A stretch of 64,000 nt of DNA from Bin87 sp965207585 (GTDB taxonomy: Bacteria; Chloroflexota; Dehalococcoidia; Lucifugimonadales; UBA3495), in NCBI GenBank assembly GCA_965207585.1, contig CBDBMT010000003.1, positions 3,596,001 through 3,660,000 of the forward strand, read 5' to 3'. The notes beneath the pieces are model-generated. The model was not told the DNA's origin and made no database searches. It worked only from the letters and a program-made list of their open reading frames with translations. The translations under genes and the position numbers were made by a program. Position 1 is the stretch's first letter. Every line of letters starts with the position of its first letter. Below, in pieces: positions 24,480-33,397 of the stretch.

Positions 24480-25793
24480 GTGATTGACCGTTATTCCAGG
24501 CCGGCGATGAAACAGGTCTGGTCTGATGAAAACAAGTACGGCATGTGGCTGGACGTTGAGCTGGCCGTATGCGAGGCGTGGACCGAGGCCGGCGTCATCC
24601 CGCTGGAGGACATGGAATCGCTGCGCGGAGCGGCGTACAACCACGAGCGGATGATGGAGATCTTCGAAACCACCCGCCACGACGTCACGGCCTTCCTGCG
24701 TTCGATCACGGAGACGCTGGGCCCGGAAGGGCGTTGGCTCCACTTGGGCATGACTTCTTCCGATATGCTGGACACCGGCCAGGCCCTGCAGTTGGTGGCC
24801 GCGGCCGACCTGCTGCTCAAGGAAATCGACGCCGCCATCGAAGCCGTGGGCGAACAGGCCGTCCTGCACAAGGACACGCTGATGATGGGCCGAACCCACG
24901 GCGTCCACGCGGAACCGATGACCTTCGGCCTGAAACTGGCCCTGTGGTGGGACGAACTGCGGCGACAACGGGAGCGGATGGCGGCAGCGCGCGAATCGGT
25001 GCGTGTGGGCAAGATCTCGGGCGCGGTGGGAACCCACGCCACGATACCACCGCATATCGAAGAGCGGGTGTGCCACCACCTGGGACTGGACGTGGCGCCG
25101 GTATCGAACCAGGTGGTGCAACGCGACCGCCATGCCCACTTCATCACGACGGCCGCTCTGGTGGCCGCGTCGCTGGAGAAGTTCGCCACCGAGATCCGGG
25201 GGATGCAGCGCACGGAGATCCACGAAGTGGAAGAGCCGTTCGGCGCCGGGCAGACCGGGTCGTCGTCCATGCCACACAAGCGCAACCCGGAACTGACGGA
25301 GCGCATCTGCGGGCTGGCGCGAACGATTCGCGGCAACGCGGTGCCGGCCTTGGAGAACGTCGCGCTTTGGGGCGAAAGGGACATCAGCCACTCGTCTTCC
25401 GAGCGTATCATCCTGCCCGACACCTGCCTGATGCTGGACTACATCCTGAGCATCTTCACTCACGTGGTGAGCGGCTGGCGCGTGGACACCGACCGGATGT
25501 GGCAGAACCTGGAAAGCAGCCGGGGGCTGATCTTCAGCCAGCGGGTGCTGCTGGCGCTGGTCGAAGATAAGGGGCTGTCCCGGGAGGCTGCCTACGACAT
25601 CGTGCAACGCAACGCCATGCGCGCGTGGGACGACGCCCAAGACTTCCGGCAGTTGCTGAAGTCGGACGCCGAGGCCACCCAGCATCTCAGCGCGGCGGAG
25701 ATGGACGAACTCTTCGACTACGGCTACTACACACGGTACATCGACGACAATTTCAAGCGCATCGGGCTGCTGCCCGTCCCCGCGCTGGCCTGA
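24480..25793 (+). CDS. purB: Adenylosuccinate lyase
   Basis: Releases fumarate from SAICAR and from adenylosuccinate. 437 residues. GTG start with GGAGG seven bases upstream. The fumarase/aspartase-superfamily blocks are present: RYSRPAMKQVWSDENKY, TTRHDVTAF, LHLGMTSSDMLDTG, MGRTHGVHAEP (His), and the mobile loop GSSSMPHKRNPE with the catalytic Ser. It starts a subgroup with purC 45 bp later. Confidence 0.97.
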   Translation: MIDRYSRPAMKQVWSDENKYGMWLDVELAVCEAWTEAGVIPLEDMESLRGAAYNHERMMEIFETTRHDVTAFLRSITETLGPEGRWLHLGMTSSDMLDTGQALQLVAAADLLLKEIDAAIEAVGEQAVLHKDTLMMGRTHGVHAEPMTFGLKLALWWDELRRQRERMAAARESVRVGKISGAVGTHATIPPHIEERVCHHLGLDVAPVSNQVVQRDRHAHFITTAALVAASLEKFATEIRGMQRTEIHEVEEPFGAGQTGSSSMPHKRNPELTERICGLARTIRGNAVPALENVALWGERDISHSSSERIILPDTCLMLDYILSIFTHVVSGWRVDTDRMWQNLESSRGLIFSQRVLLALVEDKGLSREAAYDIVQRNAMRAWDDAQDFRQLLKSDAEATQHLSAAEMDELFDYGYYTRYIDDNFKRIGLLPVPALA

Positions 25794-25838
25794 CACACTA
25801 TTTCCAACCGACACGACCCAGGTCCTTGAATTGCTGCC

Positions 25839-26741
25839 ATGATTATTGAAACTCGAATGCCCGACCGCATGCATCGCGGAAAAGTCCGCGACACCTACCA
25901 GCTCACGGATGAACTGCTGCTGATGGTCGCCACCGACCGGATTTCGGCCTTCGACGTGGTGCTGCCCAACGGTATCCCGGACAAGGGGGCCGCGCTGAAC
26001 CGCATGTCCGCCTTCTGGTTCGCGCTGACCGACCATATCGTGCCCAACCACCTCGTGGCCCTGGCCGACGGTCCGGGCGCCGCCGCTTACGCTGACAACC
26101 CGGTGGTCGCCCACCCCGCTTACTCTGAAGACAACGTTGGGCGGCAGGCCATGGTCGTTAAAAAGGCGGAGCGCATCGACATCGAGTGCATCGTGCGCGG
26201 GTACATCACCGGCTCGGCCTGGGGCGAATACCGCAGGCAGGGCACGGTCTCCGGCAAGCCCATGCCGACCGGGCTGGTCGAAGGCGACATGTTCCCGGAA
26301 CCTCTCTTCACGCCAACGACAAAAGCGGAAGAAGGGCATGACGAGAATATGACCGACGAGCAGGTGGTCGACATGGTCGGCGCGGAAACGGCGCAGCGAC
26401 TGGCGGACATCAGCAAGGCGGTGTACCTGCACGCTCACGACTACGCGAAAGACCGCGGCATCGTGCTGGCTGACACCAAGATGGAGTTCGGCTTCCTGGA
26501 CGGTGAGTTGATCCTCATCGACGAGTTGCTGACCCCCGACTCCAGCCGCTTCTGGGACGCCGAAGGGTACGCTCCCGGGAAATCACAGCCGAGCTACGAC
26601 AAGCAGTTCGTGCGTGACTACCTGACGGCCCAGGGCTGGAACCAGGAACCGCCGGCTCCGCAACTGCCCGATGACATTGTGCAGCGCACGGCCGAACTCT
26701 ATCGCCAGGCCTACCGGCTGCTCACGGGCGAAACGCTGTAA
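25839..26741 (+). CDS. purC: SAICAR synthetase
   Basis: Joins CAIR to aspartate. 300 residues, of the longer eukaryote/actinobacterial-like form. Conserved stretches are RGKVRDTYQL, ATDRISAFDVVLPNGIPDKG, VRGYITGSAW, EPLFTPTTKAEEGHDENM, LADTKMEFGF and LLTPDSSRFW. Directly followed by two DUF3105 genes. Confidence 0.96.
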   Translation: MIIETRMPDRMHRGKVRDTYQLTDELLLMVATDRISAFDVVLPNGIPDKGAALNRMSAFWFALTDHIVPNHLVALADGPGAAAYADNPVVAHPAYSEDNVGRQAMVVKKAERIDIECIVRGYITGSAWGEYRRQGTVSGKPMPTGLVEGDMFPEPLFTPTTKAEEGHDENMTDEQVVDMVGAETAQRLADISKAVYLHAHDYAKDRGIVLADTKMEFGFLDGELILIDELLTPDSSRFWDAEGYAPGKSQPSYDKQFVRDYLTAQGWNQEPPAPQLPDDIVQRTAELYRQAYRLLTGETL

Positions 26742-26778
26742 GCGTCGATATCTGCCGGGCGGCGCTTAAGGAATCGCT

Positions 26779-27534
26779 TTGCCTCCTTCCCGACATCGAC
26801 GGCGGAGCGCCGCGCGGCGTTCCCAGCGGCGCACGCCGCCCATCGCCACCGGCGGCGGGTTCCGCAGCCGTTGGCTGCTGGTTGCCTTCGCCGCCATTGC
26901 CGGACTTTTCATCATCGCGCTGCTGGTGCCCGTGGTGCTGCCGGTCAACTTTGGCGGCACCGGGCAGGGCGAGGCCAGCGAATACGTGGAAGGCATCGGG
27001 ATTCAGGCGGAGCTCGCGCCGAGCGCGGCCCACTTCCCGGACAATCTGTTCATCGCCGACGTGGTGCCGGGGGGCTACCTGACCACGCCACCGACCTCCG
27101 GGCGGCACTGGAACGGCTGGGTGCAATGCGGCTTCTATACCAACCCGGTGCCCGACGAGCGCATCGTGCACAACATGGAGCACGGAAACATCGTCGTCAG
27201 CTACAACCTTGCGGACCAGGCGCAGATTGACGAGCTGCAAGATGCGTTCGACGACATCGGCCTGACCAATGCCTGGGGAGTGGCCAGACCCTACGACCCG
27301 GGCGCCGTGGATGCTGACGGCAATGAACTCTTCCCCGAGGGAACCATCGCCCTCACCACTTGGGGCGTCATTGACAAGTGGAACGTGAGAGAAGTGGACG
27401 ACGCCAACAATTACCAAGTTGTCGGCATAGACAAAGACCGGATCGAACGGTTTTTCGAGGCCTATTCCGGCAAATTGGGGCCGGAGTTCCCTAACGGAGC
27501 CCCGTGCACCACCGGCGGCGTAATGAACCCGTAG
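26779..27534 (+). CDS. DUF3105-family membrane-anchored protein (first of a tandem pair)
   Basis: 251 residues. TTG start preceded by AAGGA. A very basic Arg/Ser-rich N-terminus of about 30 residues precedes one hydrophobic helix, so the bulk is probably extracytoplasmic. The domain has the family signatures PPTSGRHW, CGFY, VHNMEHGNIVVSYN with conserved His, ALTTWG, and an end CTTGG. Conserved His/Cys suggest metal binding, untested. Its neighbour downstream is a lipoprotein form of the same domain. Lies between purC and purS. Confidence 0.8.
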   Translation: MPPSRHRRRSAARRSQRRTPPIATGGGFRSRWLLVAFAAIAGLFIIALLVPVVLPVNFGGTGQGEASEYVEGIGIQAELAPSAAHFPDNLFIADVVPGGYLTTPPTSGRHWNGWVQCGFYTNPVPDERIVHNMEHGNIVVSYNLADQAQIDELQDAFDDIGLTNAWGVARPYDPGAVDADGNELFPEGTIALTTWGVIDKWNVREVDDANNYQVVGIDKDRIERFFEAYSGKLGPEFPNGAPCTTGGVMNP

Positions 27535-27547
27535 GTGACCGGCGGTT

Positions 27548-28324
27548 ATGATCGCGCGGAGCGCGCTGGGAACCGCCTGTATCCTGGGACTGTTTCTGAC
27601 GCTGCTGGGCTGTCAGTCAACGATGGAGCCGATTCCCGCGCCGGAAGCGCAGCCCCTCGCAATCGTTACCGCCACACCTCTGCCCTCCCCGACGCCCTTG
27701 CCCACGCCCACGCCCACCATCATGCCGGCGGTGAGAGGATCCGCCCTGACGCTGACGCCAACGCAGCCGCCGGCAACGCCGGCGCCCACCGCAACTCCAA
27801 CGCCGACGGAGGTCGCAGCCGTCATGGTTCAACCCACTGACGGGCCGATCCGGGTAGAGGCCATGCCCAGCCGGGACCACTTTCCGTCCCAGATGAAGAT
27901 AACCGACGTGATCCCTGAGGGTTACAGCACGGTTCCACCGACTTCCGGCCGCCATTGGGGAGCGTGGAGCGATTGCGGATTTTACAACCACCCTTTGCCG
28001 GACGAACTGCTGGTGCACAACCTGGAACACGGCAACATCATCGTGAGCTACAACCTGGCCAGCGACGCCGAGGTTGCGGCGTTGCGCGCAGCGGTCGAAG
28101 CCATCCCGTTGGCCCGCGAATTTGCCATCGTCCGCCGTTATCTGGCGATACCGGAGGGGATGGTGGCGCTGACCACATGGGGCGTGCTGGACCGGATGGA
28201 TGGTGTGGATCCGGAGCGCATCGCCCGGTTCTTCGAGGACTACCCCGGGAACACCGGCCCGGAGTTCGCCAACGGGCTGCCGTGCACCACCGGGATCGAC
28301 ATGACGCAGTCGTCCGGCGGCTGA
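27548..28324 (+). CDS. DUF3105-family lipoprotein (second of a tandem pair)
   Basis: 258 residues. Signal peptide with lipobox LLGC near residue 21, then a long low-complexity Pro/Thr linker (about residues 35-90) that would hold the domain off the membrane. The DUF3105 domain repeats PPTSGRHWGAW, CGFYNHPLPDE, VHNLEHGNIIVSYN and ALTTWG, and ends GLPCTTGID. It is clearly paralogous to the preceding gene. Its placement between purC and purS may simply be operon hitch-hiking. Confidence 0.82.
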   Translation: MIARSALGTACILGLFLTLLGCQSTMEPIPAPEAQPLAIVTATPLPSPTPLPTPTPTIMPAVRGSALTLTPTQPPATPAPTATPTPTEVAAVMVQPTDGPIRVEAMPSRDHFPSQMKITDVIPEGYSTVPPTSGRHWGAWSDCGFYNHPLPDELLVHNLEHGNIIVSYNLASDAEVAALRAAVEAIPLAREFAIVRRYLAIPEGMVALTTWGVLDRMDGVDPERIARFFEDYPGNTGPEFANGLPCTTGIDMTQSSGG

Positions 28325-28358
28325 GCGACCGGACGACCAGAGAAGCGGGGCGACCAGG

Positions 28359-28610
28359 ATGTTTTTGGCACGGGTCTACGTGACCCTGAAACCCGCGGTG
28401 AACGACCCCCAGGGACTCACCGTTATGGGCGGTCTGCACAGCCTGGGTTACGAAACCGTCGAGGACGTCCGAATCGGCAAGTACCTGGAAATCAGGGTCG
28501 ACACCCAAGACCAGTCTCAGGCCGAAAGGGATGTAGCAGGGATGTGCGACCGGCTGCTGGCGAATCCGGTCATCGAGAATTTCCGGTTCACCGTGGAACT
28601 GGTCGAATAA
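28359..28610 (+). CDS. purS: Phosphoribosylformylglycinamidine synthase subunit PurS
   Basis: 83 residues; the small bridging subunit of the PurSQL complex. The pattern VYVTLKPAVNDPQGLTVMGGLHSLGY, VRIGKYLEI, and the C-terminal NPVIENFRF match PurS. purQ and purL are not next to it: the strand changes immediately after, behind a bidirectional hairpin, so they must be elsewhere in the genome. Confidence 0.9.
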   Translation: MFLARVYVTLKPAVNDPQGLTVMGGLHSLGYETVEDVRIGKYLEIRVDTQDQSQAERDVAGMCDRLLANPVIENFRFTVELVE

Positions 28611-28613
28611 GCA

Positions 28614-28639
28614 TCGGGGCGGACAAACATCCGCCCCGA
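28614..28639. terminator. Bidirectional terminator-like hairpin between purS and the thioredoxin-like gene
   Basis: A perfect 10-bp GC-rich stem (arms 28614-28623 and 28630-28639) with a 6-nt loop between two convergent genes. No long T-run follows on either strand. Confidence 0.55.
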
Positions 28640-28673
28640 CAACATTGGGCAATCCTGAGAACGCCGCGGGGCG

Positions 28674-29258
28674 TCAGTGCAGGTGTTCCTGCAGGAGACC
28701 CACCAGTTCGTCCACGGTGGCCTTCTGCCAGTCCCCAGCGCGGGCCGCGGTTCGGGCGCGGCGCTGCCGGCCGAAATCCTGGTCGGAGATATCGGGCTCC
28801 TCGGAGCGGATGGCGGATTCGATCTCGCCCTGCTCCCGGTTGGCAACCTCGGATCGCTCGATCCAGTGGCAAATGTACTCGTGCCCCTGGTCGTAAAAGA
28901 CCGCGACGGGAATCGACATATACAGCCCCTCTTTGAGGAACTCGTTCATGATGTCGTGGTTTTCGTCGCGGGGAAAGATGCGCAGTTCCAGCCCGGCCGC
29001 CTCAGCGACACGGGCCAGGACCGGCAGTTCGCGCACCACATCGCCGCACCAGTCCTCGCCGATTACCATCATGCGCGAGGGGCCGTTGTCCCTGGATGCC
29101 AACTCCTGCAGCCGGGCAGTCTGCTCAGAGTCCAGCGACACATTGGCGTAGTATTCCTCAATCCTGGCCTTGTTGACCTTGACCGTGTCCATGTACTGAT
29201 CGTAGGTCATGCCCTGGGAGTAGCGCTCCGGGGTCACGACGCTGGCTTCCTGCACCAT
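28674..29258 (-). CDS. Thioredoxin-fold protein with a WCxD active-site variant
   Basis: 194 residues. AGAGG seven bases before the ATG decided the start. The thioredoxin-like strand VIGEDWCGDVVRELPVL carries one Cys followed by Gly-Asp, where CxxC is usual; cis-Pro lies in SIPVAVFYDQG. Proteins with a WCxD motif form a recognised family whose substrate is unknown. A basic C-terminal helix follows. It is followed downstream on the same strand by nothing, and lies about 90 bp downstream of a small glutaredoxin-like gene, so the two may work together. Confidence 0.75.
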   Translation of the reverse strand: MVQEASVVTPERYSQGMTYDQYMDTVKVNKARIEEYYANVSLDSEQTARLQELASRDNGPSRMMVIGEDWCGDVVRELPVLARVAEAAGLELRIFPRDENHDIMNEFLKEGLYMSIPVAVFYDQGHEYICHWIERSEVANREQGEIESAIRSEEPDISDQDFGRQRRARTAARAGDWQKATVDELVGLLQEHLH

Positions 29259-29345
29259 GATTGCACCTCTCAATTTCGACGATTCGGTTCCGGCGATTGC
29301 CGAGGGGAAGGTTGGGGACAGGCCACCGGCCGGTCAGCCGATCTC

Positions 29346-29561
29346 TCAACCGCGCTGGCCGCGAAAACCAGTCTCCACCTTGCCATCGGGCCACACGATG
29401 ATGGGAACGGCATCCCCAAAGTCCAGGGCCTCGTCCAGCGTATCCTGGCTCTGGTCAACGCGGCGTTCCTCGTACTCGACGCCCTCGCGTCGCCAGGCGG
29501 CGCGCAGCGAATCGCATGCGGGGCACACCGTGAGGGTGTACACGATGGGGATATCTGCCAT
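29346..29561 (-). CDS. Glutaredoxin-family protein with CPAC motif
   Basis: 71 residues. GGGAGG six bases before the ATG. Active-site CPAC in the strand-turn VYTLTVCPACDSL, then EERRVDQ and the cis-Pro in DAVPIIVWPDG with the usual GF that binds thiols. A short complete glutaredoxin/NrdH-like domain. Could reduce the neighbouring thioredoxin-fold protein or a mixed disulphide. Confidence 0.85.
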   Translation of the reverse strand: MADIPIVYTLTVCPACDSLRAAWRREGVEYEERRVDQSQDTLDEALDFGDAVPIIVWPDGKVETGFRGQRG

Positions 29562-29623
29562 GATTGCCTCCCGTGTGGCGAGCCGACTATGCCGGCATTC
29601 TACAACTTTGGGCAGGTCGCTGC

Positions 29624-29629
29624 TATAAT
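29624..29629 (+). promoter_or_regulatory. Extended -10 promoter candidate upstream of the ABM monooxygenase gene
   Basis: TATAAT with TG one base upstream (TGCTATAAT). No clear -35. The predicted leader would be about 75 nt and include the palindrome at 29663-29682. Confidence 0.45.
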
Positions 29630-29662
29630 CCGGCGGAATTAGCACGAGTTAACGGCAACTGG

Positions 29663-29682
29663 ATTCCGGCGAAAGCCGGAAT
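29663..29682. repeat. REP-like palindrome with GAAA loop
   Basis: Perfect 8-bp inverted arms ATTCCGGC and GCCGGAAT around a GAAA tetraloop. Palindromes of this type (GGATTCCGGC...GCCGGAATGAC) occur as dispersed intergenic repeats in many bacterial genomes. Here it lies in the leader of the following gene. Only one copy is visible in this window. Confidence 0.6.
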
Positions 29683-29709
29683 GACGGTTAGTTTTGAAAG
29701 GAGATTACA

Positions 29710-30039
29710 ATGATCGCGCTGATTGTGGAAATCAACATCAAACCTGGCTTCAAGGACCAGTTCATGGCCTCCATGCTGGGAGACGCCAGGGGTTCGAACA
29801 ACGACGAGCCGGGATGCCTGCGCTTCGACGTACTGCAGGACACCGAGGACGAGAACAAGATCCACCTGTTCGAGGTGTACGAGGACGAGGCGGCGGTGGA
29901 AGCCCATCGCAACGCCCCGCACTTCATCAAGTGGCGGGAGGAGTGCGCGGACTGGTTCGCCACCGAGAACATCCGCAAGCTCGCCACGCCGGTGTATCCG
30001 GCGCCGGAGCAGTGGGAGAAGCGGCCTCCGGTGGACTGA
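29710..30039 (+). CDS. Antibiotic-biosynthesis-monooxygenase (ABM) family protein, putative quinol monooxygenase
   Basis: 109 residues. AAAGGAG seven bases before the ATG. The ferredoxin-like ABM fold is indicated by IALIVEINIKPGFKDQF, EPGCLRFDVLQD, HLFEVYEDEAAVEAH and PHFIKW. Members oxidise quinols or other small aromatic compounds without a cofactor, or act in haem or aldehyde turnover; this one's substrate is unknown. Transcribed alone, with a strong terminator behind. Confidence 0.85.
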   Translation: MIALIVEINIKPGFKDQFMASMLGDARGSNNDEPGCLRFDVLQDTEDENKIHLFEVYEDEAAVEAHRNAPHFIKWREECADWFATENIRKLATPVYPAPEQWEKRPPVD

Positions 30040-30060
30040 GCTGGAGCATCCAGGCAAATG

Positions 30061-30091
30061 AAACGGGGCAGGCTCATCACCTGCCCCGTTT
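30061..30091. terminator. Bidirectional terminator between convergent genes
   Basis: Perfect 12-bp stem AAACGGGGCAGG / CCTGCCCCGTTT with a 7-nt loop. The A and T ends give a short U-tract in either direction, which suits the convergent genes on both sides. Confidence 0.8.
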
Positions 30092-30109
30092 GGCTTCTAT
30101 GGCTATAGG

Positions 30110-31435
30110 CTAATCGATCTGGCGTTGCAGGACGCGCTTGAACCCGCGCACGAAGGCGTCGATCTCGACCTCGCCCAACTCGGTGGACACGGCGCCCACC
30201 AGGTTGGGAGCCAGCAGGAAGCCTTCGTTGAGCATCCCGATGAACACCCGTCCCGCCAGCGCCTTGTCGGTGCCGGCGATGTCCCGGTAGTTGTGTAGCG
30301 GCCCACTGCCAAAATGAATGCCGAACAGCGACCCGGCGCCGGTGACCACCACCGGCTGTTCCAGCTCGGCGCACACCTGGCGGATACCCTGGCGGAGCAT
30401 CTCCGTCAATTCGGCGAGGCGGCGGTACACCGTCGGGGTGAGCTCATTCAGAGTGGCGACGCCGGCGGCCATGCTGATGGGATTGGCGTTGAAGGTGCCT
30501 CCGTGAGCGATGGCGGACCCTTGGAGCGGGCTGTATTGCGCCATGACATCGGACCTGCCGCCAAAGGCGCCCACCGGGAAGCCGCCGCCGATGATCTTGC
30601 CCAGGGCGGTCATATCAGGCGTGACGCCGTAGTATTCCTGGGCGCCGCCGGGCGCGACGCGGAAACTGATGACCTCGTCGAAGATGAGCAATGCCCCGCT
30701 GTCGTCAGCAAATTCGCGCAGCATGGACAGATACGCCGGGTCGGCGGGCAGCATCCCCACGGAGCCCATGACAGGCTCGACGATTACCGCTGCCAGATCT
30801 GCGCGATTGGCTTCCAGGATGTTGCGGGCCACTTCAACGTCGTTGTAAGGAACGATCACGGCCTGTTCCAGGACGCCATCGGCGAGACCGGCGCTGGATG
30901 CGACCGGCTCGGGATGATCGTAGGGACCGCCGGCGGTCGGGTCGATGCGCAGGCTGACCAGCACCGCGTCGTGGGTGCCGTGGTAGCCGCCTTCCACCTT
31001 GGCAAACTTGCTGCGGCCGGTGAAGGCACGGGCGGCGCGGATGGTGTTGAGAGTGGCCTCGGTGCCGGAGTTGGTGAAGCGCACCTGATCGAAAGAGGGG
31101 ATGCGCTCGCACAGCAGTTTGGCCAGTTCCACCTGGTGGCGATTGGGCGAATTGTAGGCCAGACCCAATTCCATCTGCTGGCGCGCGGCGTCGAGCACCG
31201 GGGCGGGACCGTGACCCAGGATCATGGTGGTCATCGTGTTGATGAAGTCGAGGCGTTCGACTCCGTCGGCGTCCGTGACCACCGCGCCCTGGGCGCGCTC
31301 GGTGAAGATTGGGTACGGGTTCCAAAAGATGGAATGGCGGCTGTCGCCGTCGGGTAAATACCGGCAAGCCTCTTCCCAGATTGCGCGGGATTTGGGGGTA
31401 GTTTCGATGTAGCGGGCGATCTCGTCTGCGGGCAA
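30110..31435 (-). CDS. Class III PLP aminotransferase, glutamate-1-semialdehyde aminomutase-like
   Basis: 441 residues. TTG start with GGGAG eight bases upstream. The family marks are TDADGVERLDFINTMTTMILGHGP, RFTNSGTEATLNTIRAARAFTGR, GGYHGTHD, IVEPVMGS, LIFDEVISFR with the PLP-ring Asp, and the Schiff-base Lys in ALGKIIGGGFPVGAFGG. It resembles HemL, but the substitution pattern and its linkage to an MFS exporter rather than haem genes suggest an amino-sugar or omega-amino acid aminotransferase. It lies 19 bp downstream of the transporter. Confidence 0.85.
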   Translation of the reverse strand: MPADEIARYIETTPKSRAIWEEACRYLPDGDSRHSIFWNPYPIFTERAQGAVVTDADGVERLDFINTMTTMILGHGPAPVLDAARQQMELGLAYNSPNRHQVELAKLLCERIPSFDQVRFTNSGTEATLNTIRAARAFTGRSKFAKVEGGYHGTHDAVLVSLRIDPTAGGPYDHPEPVASSAGLADGVLEQAVIVPYNDVEVARNILEANRADLAAVIVEPVMGSVGMLPADPAYLSMLREFADDSGALLIFDEVISFRVAPGGAQEYYGVTPDMTALGKIIGGGFPVGAFGGRSDVMAQYSPLQGSAIAHGGTFNANPISMAAGVATLNELTPTVYRRLAELTEMLRQGIRQVCAELEQPVVVTGAGSLFGIHFGSGPLHNYRDIAGTDKALAGRVFIGMLNEGFLLAPNLVGAVSTELGEVEIDAFVRGFKRVLQRQID

Positions 31436-31454
31436 AATTTAACTCCCTTGCTGT

Positions 31455-32861
31455 CTAATTGTCTCCGCCGGCTGGGCTGGCCGCGGCGGCCACCGGGCGG
31501 GCCTCGCCGCGGAAGTAGATGCCGCGCCAGAAGCCGCTGCCCACGAGCGTCCCGACAACCACGATGGTGAACGCAGCGCCCGCAATCGCCATGACGTTGC
31601 CCGGCGACCAGAAGTCCGCCAGGCGTCCGTACAGCAGATTGGCGAAGGCCATGCTTCCGCCCACGTGCATGGAGTAGACGGACGAAACTCGGCCGCGAAT
31701 TTCATCGGGCACCACCGACTGGATGATGGTGTGGGTGATGGTCATGAATCCGGAAGTGCCCAATCCCATCAAGATCGCCGCGAACATGGAGATGCCAGTC
31801 TGGGCTGAGAGTCCCAACCCAATCGGGGTCAGGCTGCTGGTGAATCCAAGGAACAGGAACACTCTACCCCGTGTCATGTGGCTGACGATACCGCCCACGA
31901 AAATTGACGAGAGCAAAGCTCCGATGCCCAGCGCGGCCATCAGCGCGTAAACGTCGTTCTCGTTGAAGGTGATGCCGTCCGGCGACAACTTCTCCAGGGC
32001 AAGCGGCGGCAGCATCGATTCGAAAGACATGACCAGAACGCAGTGCGCAAGGGCCATGAGAATGATGCCGAACACCAGGGGCGTGCTGTACGAATAGGCG
32101 AACCCGGCGGCGGTGTTGGCCCAGAAACTCCTCCGGCGGTCAATGACGCCGGAGGACACGGTGCGGATGCTCAGCGCGGCCACCAGTGCGACCAGGTAAA
32201 AGACCGCGCAGGCCCAGAACACGATGGCAGAGGTGCCAATGGTGAGCACCAGGTTCTGGATACTGAACGCCGCGCCGCCCCCACCGAACAGCACGCTGCT
32301 GCCCACCGTCGCGGACACCGCCAAAAGGATCGCCGGACCAACGGCCCGCGAACCCTGCTGCATGGCTTCGTTGAGGGCCACGGCGTTGGGGAGACGATCC
32401 CGGTCCACGAGGTTCGGCGTCAACGCCTGGGCCGCGGTCTGCTGTGTTGCGCGCAGGGTGCCGTTCACGATGGCCAGCAACAGGACGTACCATGGATTGT
32501 CGACGCCGAGCATCACCAGCACGGCCATGATCGCCGCCTGGGTGAGCTGCAATGCGTAGACCCACTGCAGCAGCGTTTTGCGAGTCATTTTGTCGGCAAG
32601 GTAGCCGATGAAAGGCGTCGCGAAGAACCGGGGTGACATGGCGGCGAAGGTGATCAACCCGACCCAGAGACCCCAGGAGCCCTGGAGTTCGGGGATGCTG
32701 TAAACCCATGCCCCGCGAGCGACGATCAGCGCCCACGCGCCGCTGCCGCTGGACAGCGAGGCCACCGCGAGGAACCGGAAGTCGCGGAACACCAGCGCCG
32801 CAAGGAACCGGTAGGCTTTTTGCTGGAAAAAGTTGCGCTGCGGGGCGGGAGCCGTGGCCAT
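31455..32861 (-). CDS. MFS transporter (MFS_3/EntS-like)
   Basis: 468 residues, 12 predicted membrane helices. AGGAG seven bases before the ATG decided the start. The N-terminal cytoplasmic helix RFLAALVFRDFRFLAVASL is typical of the EntS/MFS_3 branch; the loop 2-3 motif appears as GYLADKMTRKTLL, and the equivalent in the second half is GGIVSHMTRGRVFLF. Likely a proton-driven exporter of a small molecule. Co-transcribed with the aminotransferase from the promoter just upstream. Confidence 0.85.
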   Translation of the reverse strand: MATAPAPQRNFFQQKAYRFLAALVFRDFRFLAVASLSSGSGAWALIVARGAWVYSIPELQGSWGLWVGLITFAAMSPRFFATPFIGYLADKMTRKTLLQWVYALQLTQAAIMAVLVMLGVDNPWYVLLLAIVNGTLRATQQTAAQALTPNLVDRDRLPNAVALNEAMQQGSRAVGPAILLAVSATVGSSVLFGGGGAAFSIQNLVLTIGTSAIVFWACAVFYLVALVAALSIRTVSSGVIDRRRSFWANTAAGFAYSYSTPLVFGIILMALAHCVLVMSFESMLPPLALEKLSPDGITFNENDVYALMAALGIGALLSSIFVGGIVSHMTRGRVFLFLGFTSSLTPIGLGLSAQTGISMFAAILMGLGTSGFMTITHTIIQSVVPDEIRGRVSSVYSMHVGGSMAFANLLYGRLADFWSPGNVMAIAGAAFTIVVVGTLVGSGFWRGIYFRGEARPVAAAASPAGGDN

Positions 32862-33003
32862 TTCGACACTCCTGCGTGCGACCAAGACCGGGTGTAACGA
32901 CCGACGTGGTCTGGCCAAAAGCGCAGGTCAGAAACCGGCGGACATCCGCTGCCAAACGTGCTGATGCCGTCGTTACCAGTGGTTAGCTGTGGCTAATTCG
33001 CGC

Positions 33004-33031
33004 ATTATAACCCACGGCAACCGGGGGTCAA
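33004..33031 (-). promoter_or_regulatory. Sigma70-type promoter of the MFS-aminotransferase operon
   Basis: On the minus strand TTGACC (33026-33031), a 16-bp spacer and a perfect TATAAT (33004-33009). It lies about 140 bp upstream of the transporter start, leaving a long leader. Confidence 0.75.
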
Positions 33032-33139
33032 ATTGCGGTGATGCGCGTGGGTGCGCAGCCGGTGACGGCGCGGGCAATTCCGAGACAAGTCCCCCGGACC
33101 CATTCCTCCATGAGGAACGGCCACCGACGTGGTTAGGCG

Positions 33140-33397
33140 TCAGTGGCCCTGCTGGAGGCGAACCCGGGAAATCAGGAAAAGCTCTTCACCTTCGCGCTGG
33201 ATGCCGAACTCGGTGAACTCGGGGGCGACCGGCAGGTGTTCCCGGATGGTCATGAGCATGCTCACGCGCAGGGCGCTCAACTGCGGGGCCGAGACCTCCA
33301 TCCGGTCCCGGCGGATGGCCGACTGAACCCGCTCGCGGGCTACCTGGCGTGGGTTGCTGGGGCCGTGTCGTCGTTTCTTGCGCAGCAGATCAAACAT
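33140..33397 (-). CDS. minE: Cell division topological specificity factor MinE
   Basis: 85 residues. Recognised by its position after minD and by the MFDLL membrane-targeting start, ARERVQSAIRRDR (MinD-interacting helix), and the C-terminal dimer segment with LRVSMLMTIREHL. It stimulates MinD ATPase and drives pole-to-pole oscillation. The start overlaps the minD end by eight bases. Confidence 0.9.
   Translation of the reverse strand: MFDLLRKKRRHGPSNPRQVARERVQSAIRRDRMEVSAPQLSALRVSMLMTIREHLPVAPEFTEFGIQREGEELFLISRVRLQQGH

Noticed and set aside
24453..26438. 661-codon minus-strand frame over purB and purC
   Set aside because: Rich in His/Arg/Val with no domain signal; opposite strand carries full-length purB and purC.
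28674..29561. PDI/DsbA-type exported redox pair
   Set aside because: Neither protein has a signal peptide, and one has only a single active-site Cys.
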